Notes: generated by a model from the letters alone, not told the origin. A stretch of DNA of 43,291 bases from Symbiodinium natans (GCA_905221605.1 CAJNDS010001513.1:680319-723609); one strand, 5' to 3'. Positions 33,434 through 43,291 are shown, numbered from the stretch's first letter. Program-made: numbers and translations.

Positions 33434-33590
33434 GCTTAGTTGTAACTTTTTTTGCTTGCCTTTAACTTTCTGTGTTTTTGCTGCATTTACTTGCTTGTAA
33501 TGTCTTCGTTTGCTTACTCGTAACTTTTTCCGTGCCGTTTCTCGAGGAGGGGTGCCAAAACCCTTGCTTGCCTATAACTTTTTTTCGGCC
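33434..33590. repeat. T-rich linker repeat, left copy
   Basis: Imperfect units of GCTT(A/G)...TAACTTTTTT about 20-30 bp long (GCTTAGTTGTAACTTTTTTT, GCTTGCCTTTAACTTT, GCTTACTCGTAACTTTTT, GCTTGCCTATAACTTTTT). The first unit is repeated in inverted form at 34865-34900. Confidence 0.8.
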
Positions 33591-33677
33591 TCAAACTGCG
33601 AATGCTGTGAATTACAGCATATGCAGTCCGTTACAGGCTTCAAGTCTTGCGGGGTTTCTCGCGCTCAGGCCTTGTCC

Positions 33678-34790
33678 CTTAGGGCTTTCGGGGGGCTTAG
33701 GGTTTAGGGTTTAGGGTTTAGGGCTATAGGCCCCTGTCCTACCTATGGGAGGTGCCTGTCTATAGGGGTTATTAGGGCTTAGGTGTTTTGAGGGGTTTTT
33801 GGGGTTTAGGGTTTAGTGATTTTTAGCCCCCCCTCCCATTTGCAAACACAACACTCGCGATGTGTTCGAAAAAGAATAAAGCTTTTTCGGGTTTAGGGTT
33901 TAGGGTTTCGGGTTTAGGGTTTAAAAGTTTAGGGGCTTCTTGGGGTTTAGGGCTTCGGGGTTTTTAGGGTTTAGGGGTTTTAGGGCTTGGGGATTTTTAG
34001 GGTTGAGGGTTTTTTGGGGTTTAGGGTTTAGGATTTTTAGCCCCCCTCTCATTTGCAAACAGAACACGCGCATGATGGGTTCGAAAAAGAATAAAGCGGG
34101 GGGGGGGGGGGGGTTGGGGGCGCAGCCCCCCCCCCCCCCCCATTTGCAAACACAAATGCTCGCATGATGAGATTTGAAAAACATGCCTATGTTTAGGGCC
34201 TGTTGGGCTTTAGGGCTTAGGATTTTTTTTAAGTTTTGGGTTTATTCAGGTTTAGGGCTTAGGGTTTTTTTAGGGTTGCGGGATTTTGGGGTTTAGGTCT
34301 CAGGGGCTCTTAGGGTGTAAGGCTTAGGGCTTTTAGGGCTAAGGGGTTTTAGGGTTTAGGGTTTTAGGGTTTATGAGGGTTTAGCGTTTTAGGGTTTAGG
34401 GCCAGGTCTTTGGGGTTTAGGGCTCAGGGGCTTTGAGGGTTTAGAGCTTAGGGCTTTTAGGTTTTAGGGGCTTTTCGGGTTTAGGGTTTCGGGTTTTTGA
34501 GGGTTTCGGGTTTAGGGTTTAGGGCCAGGTTTTAGGGTTTAGGGTTCAGGGGTTTCAAGGGTTCAGGGTTTAGGGTTTTAGGTTTTAGGGTTTTAAAGGT
34601 TTAGGGCTTGGGGGTTTTTAGGGTTTGGTTTTTTTTTCGGTTTAGGGATTTGGGCTCTTTATGGATTAGGCTTCTTTTGGGTTTATGGATTAGGGTTTTT
34701 TGGGGCTTATGCTTAGGGTTTTTTAGGGTTTAGGGCTCAGGGGTTGTTAGGGTTTAGGGATGTTTTGAGTTTGATTGGGGTTGAGGGTCC
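33678..34790. repeat. Mosaic TTTAGGG field
   Basis: More than 1.1 kb dominated by TTTAGGG, TTAGGGC, TTTTAGGG and TTTCGGG words with irregular spacing, all in the same orientation. Much more decayed than the 24.5-kb array. Confidence 0.93.
33818..34187. repeat. Three-copy 65-bp element embedded in the TTTAGGG field
   Basis: Copies at about 33818-33885, 34031-34097 and 34122-34187 share a C-run, then CATTTGCAAACA and a region like TTCGAAAAAGAATAAAGC (the third copy is altered). Copies 2 and 3 are separated by a G-run of 16 and a C-run of 16 (34098-34141) that could pair as a hairpin. Confidence 0.85.
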
Positions 34791-34824
34791 CCAAGCCCCC
34801 AATTCCCTTATAATTACTGCGCGT

Positions 34825-35008
34825 GCCAACAGTCCAGGTACTAAAAGTCACGACGAAGCAAAGAAAAGTTACAACTAAGCAAAAAAAAGTTACAACTACC
34901 CTAGCTACCGGTTGGGTGGTTGGGTGGTTGGGTGGTTGGGTGGTTGGGTGGCGGGGTTGTGGGGTGGTGGGGTGGTTGGTTGGGTGGGTGGGTGGGTGGG
35001 TGGCTGGG
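34825..35008. repeat. Inverted linker (right copy) followed by second GGTTGGGT array
   Basis: AAAGTTACAACTAAGC-type units (34850-34900) are the reverse complement of the left linker. They lead directly into about 12 copies of GGTTGGGT (34911-35008), the later ones drifting to GGGTGGGT. Confidence 0.9.
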
Positions 35009-35035
35009 TGACAACGTTCATGTCAAGCGTGTTTG

Positions 35036-35150
35036 CGATTCCCGAATCCGTGGTTTCCCGAATCTGCGCTTTCCAATTTTCTGAAGCCGCGATTTCCGCT
35101 TGTCAGTTTCCCGAATCCGCGGTTTCGAGTTCCCCGAATCCGTGTTTCCA
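35036..35150. repeat. Short repeat, unit about TTCCCGAATCCGCGGT
   Basis: Four to five imperfect copies of TTCCCGAATC(C/T)G(C/T)G with small insertions. Confidence 0.7.
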
Positions 35151-35393
35151 TTGGCAGGCATGCGCAGGGCTTCTCCTTGCTGTGCCGACCTCAGCAGTTC
35201 CGACGGTGGAAGAAGTAGTACGTGCCAGATCAGCGTGGCATGTAAGCAAATGATAGCAAATGCTGCGGATCTTCGTACTCGAAATATTTAACGCTACGCG
35301 GCCCGCCTTGGCCGGGGCCTGGAGGCTTACTACCGTGTTCGGCCTCAGGGCTTTCCTTTTTGGGGATCCTGTTTGTAACACGCAAGCGCGCAC

Positions 35394-35454
35394 ATATATG
35401 TATATATATGTATATATATATATATATATCTATACACATATATATATTTATAGA
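35394..35454. repeat. TATATG/TA microsatellite
   Basis: Alternating TATATG and TATATA words, similar to the tract at 30931. Confidence 0.9.
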
Positions 35455-37017
35455 GACCAGCTGAACGTACACCCTCAACCCAGGCTTGCTGAGAAGGCAT
35501 GCAACGTGCCACTGGGGGGGTGCCCATTCCATGCAAAAGAATACCGAATAAAGGGGCGCAAACTTCACTACGTGGCCAGGAGAGGGGATTAGAGACTAGA
35601 GGCGGGGTACGTGCTTTATGCTACTCAGACACCTACGAGGCCTCCTCGGAATACTATCTTGGAGAAGTTTGCCAGGAGTCTGGTTTAGGGCTCCAAGCAA
35701 ATCATGTATGTGGGCTGTGCGCTTCCTCAGGGTGCCTGTTCGGTTCCCAGGCATGCGCCGCTGGCAGCCAGGCTCGGCAGAGGGTACTGTAGGGAATATA
35801 ATGTTGCGCGAAGGTGGCGTTCTTTTCAAGACGTTCGCAAGGCCACATGCAGTTCTGAGAGCGATGTCTTGCAAGCCTTTTTGCAGGTAGAGTTGGAGCC
35901 CACTGACGAGGAGCGGTTCTGCTGACCAGCTTATTGCTAATGCAAGATCTCGCGAATCGAGCAGCCTTTGATGCCGCATTCACTGCGCTGGGAAGTACGC
36001 TTGACTCGGAATCACTGGCATTTGGGCAGAGATGATGTTTCGTGGCTGTCAGGAGATCATGGCTCTCTTTCATCCTCCTACAGCGTGTTGGCTGCAAGAA
36101 GATGCTTGCAAGATATCGGTTCACCGGTTCAAATTGCTGCGCAGACCCTCTCTTGGTAGTTTAGTCACTTGAGTCCTTACCCGAAGGCCTTGGCCATGGG
36201 CAGGCGCTCTGGGCTGCTGTGACGGATCTGCGAGCACGCATGATTGCATGTCCCAGTGACTTTGAGTCATACATTTGCCAGGCTGGCCGCCCTCTCGTAC
36301 TGCGGGACCCGAAAGTGCATTCATTCTCAAGAGCCGAGGGCGAGTGAGAGGGTAACCATGGATGCTGGGTCATGGCACATGTTGAGGCTGCAACGGAGCA
36401 GGAAGGTCTAAGGAATCCCGTGCTTGTTTTCCGGACACTCATATTCGCAGGAACGAGCTGGAACCTGCGAAAGTGGAGCAGTGTCCTACTTGTGAGAGAG
36501 CAGGCTTTGAGGCCAGGGAAGCGCATGAAAACAACTTAAGGCAAGGATCTATACAGAAACGCATGGATCATGGGTTCCTTGCCAAAGGCTCGAACTACTC
36601 GTGTCGCACTCCGCGAGGTTGTGAAGGGCTCTGTGAAGAAGCTCTTTGTAAAGTGCCTCAGTGGCAGTATAGAGCTGCGCAGACTTAACCAAAGCTCGTG
36701 CCGTTTCGAAAGAGTACCGATGAGTGGAGGCCATAGTCGGGGCCTTCTCATCCACACGTGTGTCGCACGTGTGTCTCCACCCTGAGGTTCTGGGGAAATC
36801 CTCAGGCCGTTGCTCGGTTACTTGTATTCCTTGCAGCGATCTCGATTGAAGCTGTATCGGCCCTGTCATTAGCTCACCAGCATTCGCCAGCATGGGATCT
36901 GCAGGCAAACTTCTTCATACTGGGGCGGTTTCAGCGCATTAGCGACGAAGCGAAGGCGAGCAATGTGTCAAAGCTGGAGATCCCACTTTACTCAGATCTC
37001 TGCTGCTTCTGTTGCAG
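35455..37017. other. Possible upstream exons of the lipase; not resolved
   Basis: Open pieces include YVLYATQTPTRPPRNTILEK (about 35607-35690), DLANRAAFDAAFTALGSTLD (about 35945-36030), a frame at 36168-36345 reading ALWAAVTDLRARMIACPSD, and FFILGRFQRISDEAKASNV (about 36907-37000). Any of these could belong to the N-terminal part of the lipase or to a separate gene. None joins in phase to the next with confidence. Confidence 0.3.
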
Positions 37018-38560
37018 GACGTTCCTTCCAAAGGATGCTTCGTGGTTACTCGTGGGAGCTCAAACAAGGCAAACTGGGTGGCGAACGTGCAGCAAGCGCT
37101 TCGACTGAGATTCTTGAGCTGGTAACGGTATTGGGCTGACCTTCCTTGATTTTCAGAACAAGCCAAGGCACTGGTCAATCCCAGGTGGTCGCAGTGCCCC
37201 AGGTGTCGGGTGCACAAAGGCGTGGGCACTAAACTTTTCAACGCCCTGGGCAGCCATCACAGATTTGCAGCTCACGGAACAGAGCTTATTCCAATTCCAC
37301 GTGCGTCACCATGAAATCTTTGCATTGCCTCACCTACGGTTTGCAGGTTTCCATGACATCTACAAGCGGGCGCTGCCTAACATCCGGAGATACCTGGAAG
37401 CTCGCCACGAGCAGGAACAGTTGTTGGCTTGGGCACACCTGTTAAGTCGAGCAGGGCATTTCTTCCTACCCGGCGTTTTCAAAGCTGACCCCCGTTTTGG
37501 CCTTCCCCACAAAGCGCCAAGAAGTCGAGCTGCCTCCTTTAAGTTCAGCCACAATGTACTGCAAACCAGCCACATGTCAGATGACAGAAATGTCTCGCAA
37601 GGAAGAGCAAGGGAAGCTGTGGCAGTTTGAAATATGGCCCCTGCTACAGGCCGCAGGTTGTAGATGGCTGTAGCAAGACGCCTGCAGCCCAGGCTGACAA
37701 TGGCTGCCGTCGCCAGGACCCTCGAGTACCTTGAATGTTGCAATCAGTGTTGCGATCTCGAGCCGTTGTCTTCCCTGAGCTGTGCAGGGCGATCCCGTCT
37801 GGGTCACGGGACACTTGGCCAAATTTTGGGGTTTTCGACCAGCAGACATGAGCCAGGTGGGCTCGTGTTTGGGTTTGCGAGTCTCTCTTGCCTAGGACAC
37901 TCGATGGGGGGTGCAGTTTCATCCATTATGATTGCTGGCCTCACGGGCTTCGGCATCTTGGCACAATCTCGGCACTCTAGAGTTCAATCTCATGTGTGGT
38001 TGCACGCGTTCCACGACGTGCTAGCAGGCATTGCGATAGTTTTTAGAGGAAGCCTGGGCATCCAGTGAGCGTAATGCTTGGCCGGTAGTGCGGGACAAGT
38101 AGTGAGTTCAAGCATGCTCACAAGTGAGGCTACAATGCCAGGAGCTAAGTTTCCTCTCCTCAGCATTGCATGAAACATGATGCTGTGACGGGCGCCCGAA
38201 ACCCTATAACCCCGAACCCTGTCACGCGGTTTAGGTTGCGCTCTCCTATGTGCTGGAGCCACCGATGACGGGCAATAAAGCCTACCGAGCCCTGGCTTGC
38301 TGGTGCTTCGCTTTCAGGCTAAGACTTCGACTTTGGAGGGCGTTTTAGGGTTTTCCAGGGTTTGCGGATTCAGCATTTCAAGGTGCTAAGGGAGAACATA
38401 GGGGCGCAAGCCATGAACAGCCTTTGATCAGTAGATCAACCCAGGTCAGTACTTTGTGGACGTCGTGGCGCGCAGCCACCCGCCTGTTCCTGTAATCCGG
38501 CTTACCAATGGCCAAGACACGGCACCCAGCTGCTTGACACAACCGGGTACTACCTTGCGC
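37018..38560 (+). CDS. Class 3 lipase (alpha/beta hydrolase), partial, multi-exon
   Basis: Exons at 37018-37121, 37185-37219, 37347 to 37426 (or 37414), 37788-37809, 37896 to about 38017 and 38445 to about 38560, with a possible short one at 38383-38419. Joined, they give the lipase blocks in order: CFVVTRGSSNKANWVANVQ (oxyanion-strand RGS and NW), RVHKGFHDIYKRALPNIRRY (HKGF), VWVTGHSMGGAVSSIM (the Ser of GHSMGG is the nucleophile) and VPVIRLTNGQDTAPS (Asp of the triad). The spacing matches fungal-type class 3 lipases. Such enzymes hydrolyse acyl esters of glycerolipids; location is unknown because the N-terminus was not found. Introns are 63, 127, about 361-373 and 86 nt, with GT, GC, GC or GA, and GA donors. 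The block usually read as GxPRxG and the catalytic His were not placed with confidence. Confidence 0.62.
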
Positions 38561-40766
38561 ATCTGCACACGTCCTGGTTTAACCAAAAGGGTTGATTCCC
38601 GGTTTTGTGCTGTCCTTCTGAGGCTTTCCGTTCAAAGGTCGTTACGAGCCGTTGCCATACGAGCCTCAGCTGATATCTACAGTGCAATGTCGGCAGTTCT
38701 GTGGAGGGCAGCAAACTGGAAATGACATTTGCATTCCATAATGCATGATAAGGCAACTAGGATTTCTCCTCTCACCGTCAACATGCCTGGACCAACTGCG
38801 AACAGTCGAACACGGCCAGGGCAACAACACCGTCGTGCGAAGTCGCGAGAGAGGATCCGCTTCAAGTTTGCGTGCGAAGTGGTTGATACGTACGGTACGG
38901 CTGAGCTGCAGCGCTCACAGGCAGCGTTTCCACGCTTCTGTGCCTAGTGGATGCGTTGATATTTGTTGACCTTGCCAAACATCGACTGCCAAAGCAAAAG
39001 TCCGCATCGATCCAGAAGATGACGTCTCAATTCTGAATAGCAATGGCGCCCCCCTCGCGCCCTCTTTGGTGTCAGCATATCGTGGGACCTAAGGTGCGGC
39101 CCCCCCCCCCCCCTTGGAATCCCCTCGCTTCGACCCTGCTCGGAATCTTCCACTTGTTGTGACACACGCTATGGTTTGGCACATACAACACAGATGTACG
39201 GGCGACGCTGTGTGTTGGGATCTTCACCTTATGCAGACCACCAAAGCTCAGCAAGAGACCCTCAGGAATTCTTCTCCGACCCGGTGTGGGGAACACATCG
39301 GATCTGCAGAAACTCTTCCAAGGAGTGCGCGGAAGGCTCGGCAATAGCTTGCTGATTGGCATGTCGTGCCATTCCGCCATCTTGGCGACTGTGATCCTGC
39401 CTCGTGAGGTGTTGACCGCACGCAGACCTGGGCCAGCAAGTCGCTGTTCGTGGACCACGTCGTCTTGTGGTGCCCCCTGCTTTGATTTTGGAGTTCTGAG
39501 GGCGCGGGCTCTGCCAGGGAACGCATTTGCACGACAGGTACGCGCCGGATCATTACATGGTCACCGGGTTCAAGTTCAAAGAGGTGGGCTTAGAGGTGTA
39601 GAGCTGCCGGAGGGCCACCTTCGTGGGCCAGAATGCATGTGCTGCTACCATCTAAGCTCCGAAGCGATGTCCACCAAAGCGGTTCCTGGAGCACAGTCTG
39701 CCCTTCCTTCTTTTTCCTATAAGAATCTAGAGCTTCGGATCCAGCTGCGGTGTGTTTCAAGCTGGTGCCCTGCTGCCCTGCCCAGTGGTGCAAGCTGAAC
39801 CCGAATCATGTGCTTCTGCAGCTGGAGCTCTGGACCATCGGCACCTGGTCATTTCAGTAGGGATTCGAAAAGCATGAGTCTTGAAACCGAGGTTTGCAAA
39901 GTATGGAAGGGCGGAAATCGTTTGACGCATGGTGCATGCACCTTTCCCCAGTCGGATGAACGGCACTATCTTGTTGCATTGTGAGTTTAGTTGAGAGCTG
40001 GCCTGCATGGGTGAAGCACACGTCTCAGCAATACTCAGCAATGTCAGATAAGCTATGATAAGCTGCATCTCGTGATGTTATTCGGTTGTTATGTGCTGCA
40101 TCTGACCAACTGCACGCCAAGTGCCCCAACATTGACTTGAATTTGCAGACGCTTTGTCGGGGCCAACGCAGCACAGCCTTGGCATGCATAGTGGCGTTCG
40201 CATTGGCATTCCAATCATCAAGGCATGTACGTGTTTATCGTTGAAGCGGGCCCCTGGAACGCTGCCAGATGCTCAGCTGGCAACTTGGTCGGGAGGACGA
40301 GAAGCCAGTATCATAAAGGGGAGCAAGCTTCTTGGTAGGTCATTCGGATCGGCTTTTTGCTTCTCTTCTTGGTCCTGATTGCCGGGGACCCGGGGGGCTT
40401 GTCACCGATGTAGGGAAGCACAGAGCGCTCGACTCAAGCGGCGACCTCTGCAGGCATTAATGCTAGTGTTCATGTGAGGAATGATACTCATATTAGTTTT
40501 TGATCATAATTCGTATTACCACAAATCTTGTTACCACATCTGCATCTGCATCAAGGGTCTCGATGATAATTGCCAGCGCATGTGGGTTGCCTTGCAACCT
40601 GCAATGCCAGTGACAGCCTGGCAAGCCCCGGCCACTGGCAACCGGCACAATAGCAGTTTAAGATTCAGGGCTCATGACTTGTGAACATAGAACACAGCTC
40701 ACTGCAGAGCTGCAGAAGCTTTTCAACATGAACTGAGCTGATCTGCTTTTGCCTCCGGAGCTCCAG
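38561..40766. other. No firm gene; weak exon candidates near 39425-39590
   Basis: The frames TWASKSLFVDHVVLW (from 39425) and YAPDHYMVTGFKFKEVGLEV (from about 39538) join in phase across a 68-nt GT-AG gap. The paired DH motifs loosely recall endonuclease/phosphatase-fold proteins, but the spacing is too short to rely on. A C-run lies at 39099-39114. Confidence 0.25.
39099..39114. repeat. C homopolymer
   Basis: A run of about 16 cytosines. Its true length may differ. Confidence 0.85.
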
Positions 40767-41126
40767 GTGTGTCTTTGCGTGCGACGTTGCCGCTCTCGCC
40801 GGAAGTGCCTTGGCGACCACTACAAACGCCTTCCATGAAGGCTGGAGGTATCCCGGGATGGGATGGGGGGGCCCTTAGCTCCCTTCCTTCTTGGTCGCCC
40901 TGAAAGATTGATTGAAAATGGGCCAAAGTGCCGCAAGGATGCAAGACCTTCCAATGGAGCCAACATCCCAGAACTTGCAACCCCAAGCCTGGAAGGCCTG
41001 CACCTTGTAGCCCAACGTAGAAAGGGGCAGTATGGCCGTTGGCCTTGCCCTAGAAACGGGAGAGATGCCTGTGTGATTTCCGTGACTGCAAATGCGATTT
41101 TTCCTGGACCACGCGCTTTGTGCTAA
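40767..41126 (+). CDS. Two candidate exons of an unknown protein, terminal
   Basis: Exon 1 (40767-40840) after CTCCGGAGCTCCAG|G reads CVFACDVAALAGSALATTTN. It joins in phase, across a 38-nt GC-AG gap, to a second exon (from 40879) reading PFLLGRPERLIENGPKCRKD and later QRRKGQYGRWPCPRNGRDAC, which stays open to TAA at 41124. The gap is short for an intron. No family is recognised. Confidence 0.35.
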
Positions 41127-41478
41127 GCATGTGGCCGCACTTGCCGTTCTGCTATAGTTACTTTAGTTGGTTGGATGCGGATCCAGCCATTAGGCAGTGC
41201 TTTGCGCATTTGCGCGTGTTCCAGATGTCAGAGAATGAACTGTGACCGGATGCAGAGATGTGCAGAGATGCGCAGAGTCTGCAGAGGCTGGAAAATGGAC
41301 AAGCTGGCACGAGATAGGGCTTCGACTCCAGGGCTGGCTGTGTGACTCGAGGGTATGCTAGAGATTGCCAGAACTTCTTCTCCCAGTGGCTCAAACTGCA
41401 GTCCGTGACAGTTTGAGGGCCAATCTTTGTGCCACATCATGTGGGTGAGAGCCTCAGGCTTCAGGCAAAGCTGTCTCC

Positions 41479-41676
41479 ATGGGTCTTCGCTATCTTCTGC
41501 AATGCGCAGTCGAAGAGAGGGGTGTTCTCCCAGCCGAGGCTACGGAGGGCATCTATCCAACAGCTGACGGATGGTGCCCGCCCGCTTGGCCAACGAACGA
41601 GGCGTCTTATCCCTATGATGCCTGCGAGCAGACATGTGCAGAAGCTGAGCCACGCGAAGGAATGTGCGATTGCTGA
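41479..41676 (+). CDS. Candidate exon, Cys/Pro-rich, unknown
   Basis: The frame reads MGLRYLLQCAVEERGVLPAE then YPYDACEQTCAEAEPREGMC and ends at TGA. Acidic and cysteine-rich. A 205-codon minus-strand frame overlaps (41540-42157), but its Ser/Arg/Leu-heavy composition is typical of an antisense reading, so I favour the plus strand. Confidence 0.25.
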   Translation: MGLRYLLQCAVEERGVLPAEATEGIYPTADGWCPPAWPTNEASYPYDACEQTCAEAEPREGMCDC

Positions 41677-42173
41677 AGCCTGCGTGCCAGGATGTTCTTG
41701 CACAGGAGGACCTCGAGAAGGCTAAGCTGAGGAAAAGCCTCGTCAAACGCCGGGCACTGAGATGCCAGGCACTCCCAAATTTTTGATGTGATCGGAGCAT
41801 TTCTAGTATTTCCTTTGAAGACAATGACTTGTGCCACCTCTCAAGACTCGTAGTCACGATTAGTCGTAGCTTGCCCATAGCTGTAACACCGTGAGAGTAG
41901 CCTCGCTCATCTCCGTCAGGCACCGCCATCGTCCGAGGGAAGCACATCGAAACCGTGGCCTCGAATGAACAGCTCGGAGGGTTGGATTTGGGAGCCGAGG
42001 GTATAAGAGCTGGGCAGAGCAGGGCAGAGCTGGGCATGCCTGTGAGATCTCGGAAGTCATCACTAGATGTCAAGGTATTGAGCGTGGACTTCATGGTGAG
42101 ATGGAAGTTTTCGCTGATGGCACCTTGACGGCAGCTTCCTTGAGAAGCCATGGACAACTAGTGGCCTTTGTAG

Positions 42174-42505
42174 CAATACCCCGGCGACAGCACCCCACCA
42201 CACACCGGAGCTCGGCATGTCTGCTGGCTACCCGCAGTTTGACCCAGGTCTGGCCTTTGAAGGAAAGCTCCAAGCTCTCCGGGCGCGGTGACAACCGCAG
42301 CTATGTTGAGTCCTGAGGAGCACAGTGACAGATGACGACAGATTATGGCAGATCTCTCCCTTCCCGCCAATGCTTGTCAGGTCTGCTGGGTGTATTACGA
42401 GCAGCAGGATGAGCAGTCAGCCGCAGCCTCTCTCTATGTTTTCCAGTTCCTATCCGCATGCGGCGCATGCTCCAAAGTGCGTCAAGAAATGGCTCCGGGC
42501 AGCAG
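42174..42505 (+). CDS. Two candidate exons of an unknown protein
   Basis: The first (42174-42287) reads MSAGYPQFDPGLAFEGKLQA and could end at a GT donor. The second (42381-42505) has acceptor AATGCTTGTCAG|G and donor CAG|GTAGCT, and reads VCWVYYEQQDEQSAAASLYV then FQFLSACGACSKVRQEM. The phases do not match directly, so an exon between them is needed. A further stretch at 42510-42600 (EVFRAFGNVDVKLKDSEKEA) may be the next exon. No family is recognised. Confidence 0.35.
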
Positions 42506-42609
42506 GTAGCTTGAAACCTGAGGTGTTCCGGGCATTTGGCAATGTGGACGTTAAGCTAAAAGACAGCGAGAAGGAGGCCTGCTTAAAGATGCTGAGAACT
42601 GCAGCTTGG

Positions 42610-43291
42610 AGGGGCTACCCAGTAGCATGCTTTGCACATCTACATGCACAAGTCTACACGCACACATGTACAAGCTTTGGACTCAACACCACTCTCACGG
42701 CTCTGGCGACATTTCACCAAAAGCAAGCTTCACACACGCAGTGGCAGATAGTGGCAGCCTCATTCTCAGTCACTTGCAGCCGCCCATGAACAAGAAGCAG
42801 CTGCAAAGGAAAACTCTTGTGCATCCAGCCTCATATCCAGGGCTGGAATCATGCAAAGAAAACTGTCACGTAGGCGAAGAAGAGGCCTGAAGAGTGTGTG
42901 GCCATAGATGGCCATAGTCTGCCCCACTCACACAGTTTGCCCGAAGCTAAGTTTTGAAGCACAATCCCTCCGGACATGCCGCGGTAAGATCGGCAGTCAG
43001 CGTGTTTATGCGCTGGCGCATTGGGCCGCTGGGAGGTTGTTGATCCCGATACTGCCATCAAGAACGAGCAGAGCATCCTGCGATGCAAGGACCGCTTCCC
43101 CCGGCTTTTCGTGGTACCAGTAAGGGACTGTATGGGGGCACGTCGAAGTGGCACGAATGCGCAGCAGAATCTCAGCCGTAGCTGTAGTCGAAGTGCCAGG
43201 ACGGTGACAGCTTCCTGGGTATGTTTGTGTGGATGCGAGCTGCTTGTGCCCTTTCCTGGCAGGACCAGGTGTGCTTCTTCAGCATGTATGA
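42610..43291. other. No supported gene to the window end
   Basis: Short frames only; CA-rich words near 42650-42670. Any gene here would be cut by the window edge. Confidence 0.3.

Noticed and set aside
32655-33465. Open frames of up to 160 codons reading Gly-Trp-Leu-Val repeats
   Set aside because: They arise because the 8-bp satellite unit has no stop in most frames; composition follows the DNA repeat, not protein selection.
36168-36345. OTU-like cysteine protease exon
   Set aside because: The pattern around ALWAAVTDLRARM is similar, but the catalytic cysteine position holds alanine and no other OTU blocks were found.
41300-41345. tRNA-like T-loop (GGCTTCGACTCC)
   Set aside because: The flanking bases do not pair as a T-stem and no other cloverleaf arms are present.
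41540-42157. 205-codon minus-strand ORF
   Set aside because: Ser/Arg/Leu-rich composition typical of antisense readings in GC-rich DNA; the plus strand shows better exon-like pieces.

Overview
This window looks like nuclear DNA of a dinoflagellate, most likely of the Symbiodinium type. The clues are long stretches with no large ORF, plant-type TTTAGGG/CCCTAAA telomere-like repeats scattered inside the sequence, many microsatellites, and a protein with a Gly-Lys tail. In addition, several genes can only be read by joining many short exons whose introns start with GT, GC or GA and end in AG, usually followed by G. Nothing prokaryotic is visible (no operons, no ribosome binding sites), and I found no rRNA, tRNA or CRISPR. 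The organism call is an inference.

All coding regions I can support lie on the plus strand. One gene is a plain single-exon ORF: an E2-like (UBC-fold) protein at 26167-27957. Two others emerge only by splicing by eye. One is a BTB-BACK protein (10923-12125, seven exons). The other is a class 3 lipase (37018 to about 38560), with the RGS, HKGF, GHSMGG and NGQD blocks in the right order. A third, with about ten or more exons (6101-8799), has mostly phase-consistent splice junctions but no family I recognise. A further dozen segments are single exons or short exon chains with plausible splice sites and no recognisable function. They are listed at low confidence because, in this GC-rich sequence, several frames are often open on both strands.

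Layout: 0-1.7 kb coiled-coil exons; 1.7-6 kb mostly non-coding with small repeats and a C-rich tract; 6.1-8.8 kb multi-exon gene; 8.8-10.9 kb non-coding with a TTTAGGG-like array; 10.9-12.1 kb BTB-BACK gene; 12.7-18.4 kb isolated candidate exons; 19.3-21.3 kb a tandem array with a 476-bp unit; 21.5-24.2 kb candidate exons; 24.5 kb a clean CCCTAAA array; 25.2 kb an ACAT microsatellite; 26.2-28 kb the E2-like gene; 28-32.5 kb few signals; 32.8-35.2 kb a 2.4-kb repeat complex (GGTTGGGT satellite, inverted linkers, a mosaic telomere-like field with an embedded three-copy element, then a second satellite); 37-38.6 kb the lipase; 39-43.3 kb further candidate exons.

I see no evidence that these genes act together; they look like unrelated single-transcript eukaryotic genes. 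The points most worth a second look are the exon structure (GC/GA donors and direct repeats across introns), the 2.4-kb repeat complex, the near-identical 476-bp copies, and the unusual E2 lacking an HPN motif. Exon edges were set by eye and need transcript data.
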